Assembly (NCBI GenBank): GCA_030407315.1
Contig: JALQPE010002385.1
Coordinates: 1-64,000 of the forward strand
DNA length: 64,000 nt
Source: Asparagopsis taxiformis
Lineage: Eukaryota; Rhodophyta; Florideophyceae; Bonnemaisoniales; Bonnemaisoniaceae
Direction of reading: 5' to 3'
In this document: piece after piece, positions 10,661-19,771 of the stretch
Layout: every line of letters begins with the position of its first letter
How positions within the stretch are numbered: the stretch's first letter is position 1
Program-made: the position numbers and the translations under genes
The notes under the pieces: model-generated
Seen by the model: only the letters and a program-made list of their open reading frames with translations
Told to the model about the DNA's origin: nothing
The model's database searches: none

Positions 10661-12059
10661 AATTTGGTGGCCCAGCATCTCCTGTGCCGAAAATTCCCGC
10701 ACTCACTTCTGATATACGTCTAGACGTGTTTCGCACTTGTACGCATCAGGGAAGGCGTCACGGAAGGTTGAGACTACGCTACTTGTGTACCGCGTCGTCT
10801 GAAATAGCGAGTAGTGTTTGTTGTATAGTTGTGGAGTATGCGTCTAGTGGTTTGTAAAGCTTGCAGAACGGGATAGGGATGTGGGTGGCCCTATTTTATG
10901 AATACATGAGTACCAATATTCAGGGTTGACAAAGCGGAAAGGCATAGGCTCATACATGTTTGAGATTGCATAGTAGAGAATATATTTTCATCGAAATTTA
11001 CATGGAGCTGATGGAGGTTTTAAGGATGAGGTATGAGAGGAAGAAAATTCTTCTGTGGTATGAGGATGTGTTCTGTGGGGGACGGAATCTTGGATGGTAC
11101 AGGGGGAGGTGGAAATGTACGGAGTACGGGTTTAGATTGGAGTGTGATTCGGAGAGGAGTGCCGACAAGCATATTATGGGGATTGGGGAGACGCTGCGGG
11201 GTGTTGGGGTAGTGAGGGCGGAGGAGGTGTTTAGGTGGGACCGTAGGAGGGTGCGGTTGAACACCCCGAGAGGAGGGGTTTTTAGGAAAGTGAGGAGAAA
11301 GAGGGGGAGGGGGTGGCGTCTGTTCTGGCTGTGGTGAGTGGGGATGTGATGGAGAAGAAGGGGGTTATTGTATTTGGGGAGGGAGGGGAGTGGGAGGAAG
11401 GGTGCGAAGTGGGGGTTGATATGTGTTTCAGAGCGGGGAGGTTTCTGGGGAGACGGCGGGGGAGCGGGAGCGTGGGCCGGTGGTGGTGGTGTATACGGTA
11501 TCGAAGATGCGGATGGCGTGGGGGCATGGAGCAGCTGAGGGAGGGAGGGTGGAGCAGGTCGGGTACGGGAGGGGAGTGAGAGGTTTTGGAAGAGTAAGCT
11601 GCAGGGGAAGTTTGTGTAGAGGGCGAAGGAGAGGGGTTGAGGGTAGAGGAGAGAGGGTATTGAACAACAATACGTTGCAAAGGTTTTGGGGGAGAGCATG
11701 GTCGAGGAGATAGGGGATGTTTTTCCCTATTCTGAGGTAGTATGAGGACTGGTTATACGAAATCTGTACGGTAGAGCAGAAAAGTAGGTATGGAATGGAG
11801 GTGTGCATCGTGGAAGCGGGGATAGGTAGCTGAAAATGCGTGCTAGAGTGGTATTGGGGGTGTTTGAGGTACAGTACGGGGGAGGTGAGCACCAACTGGA
11901 AGGGGGTGTGAGCGAGAGGATGAAAAAATTAAAGACGAAATTGGAGTCGACCGACAAGGAAAATAGAGTGGTCGCCGTGATGGATGCGGACATCCATGTC
12001 GAGCACGGCGGCAGAAATTCTGGGGGTCGAAATTTTTGAATTTCTGAACCGGCGCCCGT
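10661..12059. other. Intergenic with a G/A-rich strand-biased tract
   Basis: Between about 10960 and 11715 the plus strand is strongly enriched in G and A, with many GGGAGG-like runs. The minus strand therefore shows long proline/serine-rich open frames. These look like products of base skew, because several frames are open together and none has a domain. The rest of the stretch shows nothing recognisable. Confidence 0.5.
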
Positions 12060-12265
12060 CCTAGGTGGACATAGACATGGCGGAAGCCCATCCCAAGGGG
12101 GACATCCGTGGTACTAGAAACAATGAATGTCGTCCTAGTAATACTAGACGTACTAGACCGCATGGACGTCCGGTTCTAGGCGGACATCCAAAAATACTGG
12201 AGAACATGGACGTCCGCCTAGTAATACTAGGTGTACTAGAGGTTGTGGACGTCCGCGTCCATTTC
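12060..12265 (+). repeat. GGACGTCC / CTAGTA-TACTAG motif cluster
   Basis: Several copies of GGACGTCC(G) or GGACATCC occur with short palindromic CTAGTAATACTAG-type elements between them. The composition is the same as at 7610-8150. The block lies directly upstream of the retroelement coding region and may be its left end or an older insertion. Confidence 0.65.
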
Positions 12266-13991
12266 CGAGAACACAGACGTGGGGGTAACTGATCCTCCCC
12301 CGCCCAACTCCGTTCGTGCTTCGGCGGCACAATACCTACGGGGAGAAGCGCACGCAGCGATTTGCCGGAATTTATTCCGCGCGGACGATGCGGTGTGCAA
12401 CGATGGTGAGGGGTACTCCAACACGACTGTAGATAATCGTGTATGGCTGGAGCCGGAGCTTCTTTCGTTGCCCTCTGAAGGGGTGGCGGGGACTACGTAT
12501 TTCTTGCCGTATCTTGCCGATGGTGTCAGAGAAATTTATTCGCATCCGGAAGGTGGTCTTTTAAGGGAGGGCGTAAGCCCGATCGTCAAGCCGTATCTGG
12601 GTGTGAATAGCAGTCGTTATGGGGACCTGATCCTGAAGCTTGAGAAAGTGGGGTTGGTGGAGCTGCAACAGGTCGAACCCCGCGTCATCAACGGGGTGTT
12701 TGCAGTTCCAAAAGATGGAGACCGACAGCGGCAGATTATCGATGCCCGGCCCGCGAATGAGGTAATTAGGGACCGTCCCGAATTACTTCTACCAAATCCC
12801 GGGCATTTTGCAGAGATGTACCTCCCTCCCGGGAGGACTCTGGAAGTGGGCAAATCAGACCTGGACAGTTTCTATCACAGATTGGCGATGCCGGTGTGGC
12901 TGCAGGATTTCTTCGGCCTGCCACCGGTGTTTAGAGAGGGATGTCAATGGTGACCGGTTGTGCGAGTACTACCAATGGGCTGGTCGCACTCCGTCTATAT
13001 TGGCCAACACGTACATGAAGGTGTGGTGCGAGATGCTGGACTCTGTGTGGAGCGATCCGCGCAGCGGGAAAGGATTTTGCTGATCAGTGGACTGGAACAT
13101 GGACAATACATCGATGATTTTTTCGGATTCGGAACAAGTCGTGAAAAGGTGAATAAAGCGTTGAGTGAAGTCGTGAAAAGTTGTGAACGGGCAGGTCTAC
13201 CCGTAAAAGAAAGTAAGTGTGAAAAAGCAAGTGGGCGAGATGTGTGTGTACTAGGCATGGTGATGGGTGCCGACGGAAGGATAAGACCGTCTCCAGAAAA
13301 GCAGAGGAAATTGATCAGTGAGACCGAGAAGATTATACCGTGGCGTGCCTGGCGGGTGAAGCGAGTCGAAGAGATATTAGGTGGTTGGGCATGGTTTCTG
13401 CTCCTGCGGAGACCGCTGTTCTCAGTTCTCTCAAAGCTCTACACGATCAATAAAACTGAAGTCATGGTCAGACCGACTAGACAGATGCGGGGTGAACTGG
13501 CTACCTTGGTCAAATTAGCCCCATTGATCAGAGCTCGATTGGACAGGCCCTTCGCTAAGTGGTGCATAGCGACCGACGCTTCTCTGACAGGTGCGGGTGT
13601 GGTATACGCGGAGATGGGTACCGCGGAAAGTCTAGCACTACTAAGGATGGAAGAAAGTCAAGTGGGCGAATTTGGTGAGAATAAGGCATGGCGAACGGCA
13701 ATCAGTTGTAGGTGGAAGCGAAAGGATCGCATTGAGGTCCTGGAGTGCGAAGCCGTGTTGTTAGCGCTCCGATGGTTCTTTCGGACTGTTGGAAATCGCG
13801 AACAACGTCTCATAATTCTGGCTGATAACCAAGCGGTTATTGGTGCACTACGTAAGGGACGGTCCTCCTCGGAGCGGCTGAATCGTGTAGTGCGGAAGTG
13901 TTCTGGGCATATCCTCACGGGTGACCTGCACGTCGACTATCGGTACATCAGGAGTTCTTCGAACCCTGCCGATGAGCCCTCGCGCAAGTGA
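12246..13991 (+). pseudogene. Reverse transcriptase-RNase H of DIRS-like element, one stop
   Basis: One frame runs from before 12246 to 13991, interrupted only by a TGA at 12951-12953 (CQW-stop-PVVRVLPMGW). Reverse transcriptase landmarks, in order: 'NGVFAVPKDG' and 'RQIIDARPAN' (about 12690-12760), 'KSDLDSFYHRL' (about 12855), 'LPMGWSHS' (after 12966) and the catalytic YIDD at 13107-13118. RNase H follows with 'ATDASLTGAG' (about 13570), 'LADNQAVIGAL' (about 13820) and 'NPADEPSR' near the end. The stop falls inside the polymerase domain and follows a TGG codon, so a single point mutation could explain it. The start is unclear because no ATG opens the frame. Confidence 0.82.
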
Positions 13992-14087
13992 CAAATTCAA
14001 GTTATTGAACCTGCGGGTTAAGCCCATTACGCTGCGGAGTTATGAGAGATATCTGCAAGAATTTATCGACTGGTTGCCGGAAAATAA

Positions 14088-14998
14088 TTGACTTTCAAAG
14101 ACTGGAAAGAACTCGACGAGCGGGTAGTCGAGTTCGCTGTACACACACACGAAGAAGCAGGAGGGGCGAGAAGACAAGTGGTTATCTATGTAAAACAAGG
14201 GCTCGAGCACTATTTTCCAGAAGTGCTAGGAAAACTGATCCTAACGAAGAGATCATTGGAAGGATGGGGCAAGAGTCGGCCTGTGCAACAGAAGGCCGTC
14301 TGCCCTAGGATCGTCTCCCTGGGGTTGGGACATAAGTTCATGGAAATGGACCGCCCAGAAGAGGGGTTAGCAATTTTGCTTATCTTCGAATGCTACCTCC
14401 GTGTCGGTGAAGTCGTAAAACTCTTAATCACCGACATCAGAATGAAGCCTCCAGAAGAACGAACTGAGGGTAACCAGGGAGCCCTCATGTTAAAAGAGAC
14501 AAAGAGAGGTCGGAACCAATTCGTCCTCATCCGCGACCCTATCATCGCGAGTCTCTTGGAGCGACACATCAGGAACGTAAAAATCACAAACCACTCAAGA
14601 AGACTAAACCAAGACACCGAAATTCACGACAAGGGACAACCGAAGAAGAAACCAAGAATACCACAGACAAGACCAGAAGAAGAAAACCAGCCGCTCTTTA
14701 AGTTCACTCAGGCACAACTCAATAAAAATTCAAGATGGCAATTAAGAATTTGGGCGTACAAGAACTGGGCCTCACGCCGCATTCCCTTCGTTACGGGGCG
14801 GCTTTTCAAGATTTTATCGACGGTGTCCTAGACTTGGCGGGCATCAAGTTTCGGGGACGATGGCGAACCGACGATATGCTGCAGTACTACGTGCAGCCAG
14901 GCCTGGTGATGGATCAAGAAGCAAAAGTGGCAGAACCACTTAAGTCAAGGCTTAGACGGCTACGGGATCAACAGGGTCGTTTTTTCAAGATTCCCTAG
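14088..14998 (+). pseudogene. Tyrosine recombinase of DIRS-like element, frameshifted
   Basis: Lambda-integrase-type recombinase that would insert the circular cDNA. The first part (to about 14720) carries the first catalytic arginine in 'ECYLRVGEV' (about 14399). After a one-base frame change near 14720 the frame from the ATG at 14735 continues with 'HSLRYGAA' (the HxxR pair, 14780-14791), 'GRWRTDD' and a tyrosine in 'MLQYYVQ' (about 14885) as the likely nucleophile. It lies about 100 bp after the RNase H stop on the same strand. The start is not defined; the frame opens at a non-ATG codon. Confidence 0.8.
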
Positions 14999-15365
14999 CC
15001 AGGCTAAGTACGCAGTATTTTGGACGAAGGTATGGGAGACTTAGAGTTGGATCAAGTTTGCCCTTTTAAAAGGGGGTAATTCCTTACACTAACTCAAGTT
15101 AACGATATGGTAGCTGGTACGTCCAAATTAAAGGATCCATTTCTTGTTCTTAAACTTTTTTATTTTTTTCGAATTCCTGTAGTTTTAAAAATTGTGCAAC
15201 GTGCACTGGAGCTCCTCCAACATTTCACGTTTTGCGTATGCTGCAGGGGCGGACAAGTAATTTATTCTCAAATAGTGTACTATTCTAAAAGTAGATCCCC
15301 GTTTATTGGATCGCTGAGTAGTTAGGAAATATGCCTGTCATTTTCAGAATAGCTGGTCTACTGAT
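14999..15365. other. Right flank of the DIRS-like element
   Basis: No gene. It contains a 14-bp perfect palindrome CCCTTTTAAAAGGG at about 15061-15074, which might belong to the element's right end. The sequence CTGAT at 15361-15365 is the left copy of the copia target duplication. Confidence 0.5.
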
Positions 15366-15489
15366 TGTTAGAACAGATAAACCGTTACCTTCTTTATTCT
15401 GGTGTGTCTATACGTTGCTTCTTAAATATCTCGCCGTGCATCTGTTGCGCCGGCGGTTTGGACAGCTGTCCATTGTTGGTATCCTGACA
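15366..15489 (-). repeat. Copia LTR (3' side of the element)
   Basis: A 124-bp LTR with TG...CA ends. Just inside it a 49-bp stretch (15490-15538) repeats the LTR edge GGCATCCTGACA, followed by a polypyrimidine run (CTCCCCCTGTC at 15537-15547) that is the polypurine tract on the element's strand. This implies a small duplication at the LTR/tract junction. Confidence 0.88.
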
Positions 15490-15938
15490 TCGCCCACTGG
15501 CTTTTGGCGACTGTTTGTCTTTGTTGGCATCCTGACACTCCCCCTGTCGCCAAGGGGCAGTGGGTTTGTTGTCTGTGTTGTTGGGGGGTCCGTTAGACGT
15601 AGGTTGGATGTTATTCTCGAGAATGGGCGATTGGTTAGTGGTTTGGTAAATATGTCGGCCAACATTTTGTCCGTTGGTGTATATATAAGTTTGATGTGGC
15701 CTTGGGCTATATTGTCTATAATGTGGTGGAACCTTATGTCGATAAACTTGCGGCGTTTTGTCGGGGCTGTTTGTGATGCCACTTGTAATGCTGACTGTGA
15801 GTCTGTATACGTCGTGATGCTGTGGTTGTTGGGGATAATGTGGAGTTCTTGTAGAAGTCCTCGCAGCCAGTTGGTTTGGCGGATCGTGTCTGATAGGGAT
15901 ATGAACTCGGCGTCACATGTGCTTAGGGCTACCAGTGA
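15408..15938 (-). pseudogene. Copia pol remnant (RNase H C-terminus)
   Basis: The end of a copia polyprotein, open on the minus strand. It shows 'LVALSTCDAEFISLS', 'WLRGLL', 'TYTDSQSAL', 'RRKFIDIRFHHI' and 'MLADIFTKPL', the usual RNase H tail of Ty1/copia elements, then runs on into the LTR. It is joined directly to the end of gag near 15930 by a deletion that also shifts the frame, so gag stops just after the junction. Confidence 0.88.
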
Positions 15939-16594
15939 TTGGCGTTGTGATGAGGTGGTGTGTGTTCATGGAAGAAATTGGATGGTGAAGGGATTGGGGG
16001 TTGTTTGGGGCGTGTTTTGATGTTTGCTTCCGCGCGTCGGAGGCGTGTTGTGAGCTCTAGGATGTTTGATGGTGGGTTTTGGGTGAGGACTTCGTGAGTG
16101 ACTCGGTACTCGAGATTGTCGCGTAGGCCGAGGAGCATGAATTTGATGGTTGTGCGCTCGTCTTCGATTGACGGGTAGGACGCGTTGCGCATTGTAAGGC
16201 GCATTGCGTCGTGCTTTTCCAGATACTCCTCTAATTCCATGCCTGAGTCTAGCGTGATCGACCTGGCTTGTTCCTCGAGGAGCTCAGGTGCGATCGATGT
16301 TGATTCTCTTATGTGGTTGAGTAGGTGTGTTGTGAGGATGCTTGGTGGCGAGTTAAGGATGTCGTCGGAGAGTCTGACGGCGATCTTGTTTGGAATGCTG
16401 GAGAGTATGAGCAGGCACAGCTTTTCTTGGTCGTGTTTAAACTTTTGGAAGTCAGTCGGGTCAGCGGGAGCCGTGGTGCTGGGGTCGAGGTGCTGTGAGA
16501 GGTGTAGATCTGTTGCCAGTGCTTCTAGGGTGCGCTTCCAGAAGCGGTGGTTGTCGGCGGAGAGATGGGGAAGTCGGGAGTGTTCAGCGGTCAT
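15929..16594 (-). CDS. Copia gag polyprotein (UBN2-type)
   Basis: The ATG at 16594 opens a 221-residue frame with the layout of a copia gag: 'NHRFWKRTLEALATDL' near the N-terminus, a middle helix-rich part ('ELEEYLEKHDAMRLTM', 'FMLLGLRDNLEYRV') and a basic, proline-rich end. The zinc knuckle expected further on is absent because the internal deletion removes it. The start lies about 45 bp inside the 16640-16763 LTR. The frame is intact apart from the truncation, so a shortened capsid-type protein could still be made. Confidence 0.8.
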   Translation of the reverse strand: MTAEHSRLPHLSADNHRFWKRTLEALATDLHLSQHLDPSTTAPADPTDFQKFKHDQEKLCLLILSSIPNKIAVRLSDDILNSPPSILTTHLLNHIRESTSIAPELLEEQARSITLDSGMELEEYLEKHDAMRLTMRNASYPSIEDERTTIKFMLLGLRDNLEYRVTHEVLTQNPPSNILELTTRLRRAEANIKTRPKQPPIPSPSNFFHEHTPPHHNANHW

Positions 16595-16639
16595 GGTGGT
16601 TCGTTTCGTGGCGCGGTGGGTGGGTATTAGCCCATAACC

Positions 16640-16763
16640 TGTTAGAACAGATAAACCGTTACCTTCTTTATTCTGGTGTGTCTATACGTTGCTTCTTAAA
16701 TATCTCGCCGTGCGTCTGTTGCGCCGGCGGTTTGGACAGCTGTCCATTGTTGGCATCCTGACA
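16640..16763 (-). repeat. Copia LTR (5' side of the element)
   Basis: A 124-bp LTR nearly identical to the one at 15366-15489. On the element's strand it is followed by GGTTATGGGC, a candidate primer-binding site. The right target duplication CTGAT follows at 16764-16768. Confidence 0.9.
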
Positions 16764-16768
16764 CTGAT

Positions 16769-17500
16769 GAATGAATGAGTAATTTGACAAAAATGAAAAA
16801 AGGTAGTTTTTGTGAAAATATTGAGGATTTTATTGAAAGGTGTACTGTATTCAGGCGAAATTAAGATGCGCAGTTTGGTTGAGTGACTGCCTGGACTGAA
16901 AGCGAGTTGTTCCTGTGGCCTGTGTGGAAACAGCTGACATTGCCAGCAAGTTATATGTGAGCACATGGGCTCCTAGTCGTATAGACACCATCCAATAGAC
17001 TTGGATGTAGTCGCTAACAGCAGAGAACAAGTAAAGGCGCAGTGGGCTCCAATTGATGAAAAGTTGCGGTGGGAATCGTCCAAGAACATGATGACAGCAT
17101 GTGTGAATCATAAAAAGAGGACTAAATGAGTTGCTGAGTGCGGCGCATACACACGCGTAAGACTGACCGAGTTTACAGTCAACAACTGGTAGTTGATTAT
17201 TTTGGCGAGCACCACCAACGCACAAGCGCCAGCAGTCTAGTCGCCTGTCTGATACATTGTGGTTACGCAAACAAAAACTGAGTGTTTCACCACGGAGCAT
17301 CTGCCATTTCTGCTAATCGCCTGAAAAAATTGTACGCAGCAGAATGAAGAAATCATTCTGCCGCTCTGGACAGTCCAGTGTCCGCGCCCACATCATTCGC
17401 ATTCGATGTAGTCACCACATCACAGAAACATGTAAATATTCACTCGCTTTCCTCTCGCGCGACCTTCGTACACGCAACTCCGCGTTACCGCTCAACCAAC
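16769..17500. other. Intergenic, upstream of the channel-like gene
   Basis: A 149-codon ATG frame on the minus strand (16851-17300) shows no motif and is probably chance. The rest holds the promoter and 5' leader of the gene at 17501. No clear TATA box was seen. Confidence 0.4.
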
Positions 17501-19552
17501 ATGCCGCATCTCCCGCCTCTCTTCGATTCACACACCTTCACTCGGCTCTCCAATCAATTTCTCGCCGACCTTCGCACAGAACACGCTCAACACGTCCAGT
17601 CGGCGCGCGACGTCGCCATACAATCGACAATTGCATCCGCCCAAATAGTTCGTCGAGCCGCATCCGTCCACAATGCTATCAACGCCATTACAGCGCTTCC
17701 GCGCGACCCCGATTCAACCGGTACCGATGATTCCGTCCGTGCCCAGCCCCCAAATCATCTGCCCGTACAGCGCGCCTATCTAGACCAATTGGCTGTCCGC
17801 CTCCAAGACGCCCTACAGCATCGAGACTTGCAACGATTAGATGCCTTGTCCAGAGCCGCAGAAGGTGTCCTCGATTCCTTTCTTCGTGATACCCAACATG
17901 ACCCTTTTCGAACCATTTCCCTTCAGACCGAGCTGAACGACTCCGCCCCCAATCCAAGATCTCGTGCCAATAGTTGGAACGAAGATATTGATATGCAAAA
18001 AGATCTTGAGCCCGCCAACTCGACAAATTTCCTCTCGCGAACCCTTCCGGCTTTCAAACGCACTAAATCGCTCGCTACCGACCGCGACCCAAATTCAGTC
18101 GCCCTGCAAAATACCCTGCATCTTTGTGGATTGAACTTTTCAGGCTTGTCCAAACGTGATAAGCTTGTCCTATGGTTGTACATTCTCATGGTACTGGGTG
18201 CCATCATAGCCGTCACTGTTGTCACCGTCGATTTTGCCAAGCGACAAATCAATCCAGACTCTTTCATTCGATCAGAGGTGGTTACCCAACTGCCAGCTCC
18301 TGTAGTGACTGTATGTTTGTCACAGACTGGTGTGCCGTTCAGTCGCCTTCAATTGTTCAACTTCACAGATGCTGAGGGGCGTAACATCAGAGGTGCTGAC
18401 CCCAGGGGTCCACAAACGGAACGTCAGAGCCCAGAGTTTCCACGTGCTGTGGACAGGTTTTGGGACAATCCTAATAATGAAAACTGCAATGAAAAGGTTG
18501 GCGATTTCTTTCCTTTCCCGCTTCAAAGTCTCAATCGCATTGCAACTGGTGTTGAAACAACAAAATGTCGTCCTTGTTACCGAGTTGGTAGAAAACAGCT
18601 CGCTGTGGTCAGATCTACTGATTTCCGCAATAGTTCCACTCTTTCCTTCTTCACTGATAATTACTTCCTGCAGTGCCTCAAAACCAGTGAACTTACTGAA
18701 GACAGTCTTGGCTTCTTGCACGATGTTTTGAACCAAAATAAGACCAAGCAAGCATTACAACAGTTCAATATTCTTTCTTCCTCATCCGGACAAACACCCG
18801 TGAGCGATTTTGGCCTGCAGCAGTTTCAACAGATAACCTCCGAACAGGCTTGCAACATCTTCTATTTTGCTTTGTTCCCTAGGCAAACTGTGAATGACAC
18901 GGGTGGAGTGGACGTCAGCTATCAATGGAATGGGACGGAGTGGATAGAAGACGGCAATGGTCCCTATTTCCGATTCCCGCAAGAGAGAAATGAAACGTTC
19001 TTTCCTACAGAGGCGTTGCAACTTTTCCTCAGCGCCAATGAAACTACAGAGATTGACGAAATTGGAGACAATCGCGATATGATCCTTATTGGACCTAGTA
19101 CGCAGACTTTTGCCAACATACGTCCAGCAATTGTGTATGATGAACCGCGATTTGATATCAGCAGCTCCACCTCTAACCTGCGCGCGGATGATGTCATCCC
19201 TATATTTGGATACTGGCTTGTGTACAGAATTTTCTACAATTACAATCGTTTTGTAGTCGACGAGTGGTACAGGGAATCCACATATCCGGTGAGTCAGTGG
19301 CTTGTTGATTTCACCGGTTATGCTTCGCTGTTTACTGGCGCCAGTTTGTTCTCGCTTATTCTGTTACCACTTTTGAGAGCTATGCAGAAGCGTGAAAAGC
19401 AGAGACTCCGCCAGAAAAATCCCGAAGTCTATGTGTGGTCTAAACATCGTCGCGGATACCAAGAACATGGCGATGAATTCGGAATAGCTGGCACACCAGA
19501 CACCTTGAACCGGTCCCGAAGTACTGTCTTATTACCGGGCTATAACTTGTAG
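17501..19552 (+). CDS. DEG/ENaC-like two-TM channel protein
   Basis: The ATG at 17501 (context AACATGCC) gives 683 residues; the frame is open further upstream but only from a GTG. A cytoplasmic N-terminus of about 220 residues leads to TM1 (222-245), then a large outer region of about 355 residues with scattered cysteines and NxT/NxS sites, then TM2 (about 600-625) and a basic tail. Two points resemble the amiloride-sensitive channel family: 'PAPVVTVC' shortly after TM1 (265-272), where that family has FPAVTIC, and 'TGYASLFTGASLFSL' in TM2, with G613-A614-S615 at the place of the GxS selectivity filter. It would then be a trimeric cation channel. Overall similarity looks weak, and an unrelated two-TM receptor remains possible. 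Confidence 0.6.
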   Translation: MPHLPPLFDSHTFTRLSNQFLADLRTEHAQHVQSARDVAIQSTIASAQIVRRAASVHNAINAITALPRDPDSTGTDDSVRAQPPNHLPVQRAYLDQLAVRLQDALQHRDLQRLDALSRAAEGVLDSFLRDTQHDPFRTISLQTELNDSAPNPRSRANSWNEDIDMQKDLEPANSTNFLSRTLPAFKRTKSLATDRDPNSVALQNTLHLCGLNFSGLSKRDKLVLWLYILMVLGAIIAVTVVTVDFAKRQINPDSFIRSEVVTQLPAPVVTVCLSQTGVPFSRLQLFNFTDAEGRNIRGADPRGPQTERQSPEFPRAVDRFWDNPNNENCNEKVGDFFPFPLQSLNRIATGVETTKCRPCYRVGRKQLAVVRSTDFRNSSTLSFFTDNYFLQCLKTSELTEDSLGFLHDVLNQNKTKQALQQFNILSSSSGQTPVSDFGLQQFQQITSEQACNIFYFALFPRQTVNDTGGVDVSYQWNGTEWIEDGNGPYFRFPQERNETFFPTEALQLFLSANETTEIDEIGDNRDMILIGPSTQTFANIRPAIVYDEPRFDISSSTSNLRADDVIPIFGYWLVYRIFYNYNRFVVDEWYRESTYPVSQWLVDFTGYASLFTGASLFSLILLPLLRAMQKREKQRLRQKNPEVYVWSKHRRGYQEHGDEFGIAGTPDTLNRSRSTVLLPGYNL

Positions 19553-19771
19553 TTCTTATTAATCGTAGGAGATACTGTATTTGAGCACTTGGGAAATGGA
19601 TATGTACAAAGATAAAATTAGCCCGCCATAATATAGAGTGTTTGATAGTTTACCGTTGGTCACGGTTCCAGTAGATTCTTTTCCGAAAAGCGATTTCAAA
19701 CGCCATGGAACTACCTTGGTGGCAGTGTTGCTAGCAATGTTCCTGGAACCGACCAAAGCTCCCACATGCTA

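Larger units (their letters stand above)
12246..14998 (+). mobile_element. DIRS-type retrotransposon (coding core)
   Basis: A reverse transcriptase and RNase H are followed on the same strand by a tyrosine recombinase. This combination defines DIRS-like elements, which insert by recombinase rather than by DDE integrase. Only the coding core is delimited here. I did not find clear inverted or split direct terminal repeats, and no gag-like frame could be assigned. Only two lesions are visible (one in-frame stop and one frameshift), so the insertion is probably young. Confidence 0.8.
15366..16763 (-). mobile_element. Deleted Ty1/copia retrotransposon with intact LTRs
   Basis: A 1.4-kb element read on the minus strand. 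Two 124-bp direct repeats begin TGTTAGAACAG and end CCTGACA on the plus strand and differ at about two positions. The flanks repeat CTGAT (15361-15365 and 16764-16768), a 5-bp target duplication typical of copia integration. Inside are a gag gene and only the last part of pol. Protease, integrase and most of the reverse transcriptase are missing. The few LTR differences suggest a recent insertion, which would have needed enzymes from an intact relative. Confidence 0.9.

Noticed and set aside
10998..11699. 233-codon proline/serine-rich open frame on the minus strand
   Set aside because: It lies in a G/A-biased tract where several frames on both strands are open together; no domain and no coding-like periodicity.
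15331..16020. 229-codon plus-strand frame
   Set aside because: It is antisense to the copia pol remnant and LTR, whose minus-strand reading matches known RNase H motifs.
16851..17300. 149-codon ATG frame on the minus strand
   Set aside because: No motif or family resemblance; likely chance in the promoter region of the channel-like gene.
17378..17500. N-terminal extension of the channel-like protein
   Set aside because: The upstream frame begins at GTG, and the first ATG is at 17501 with a good context.
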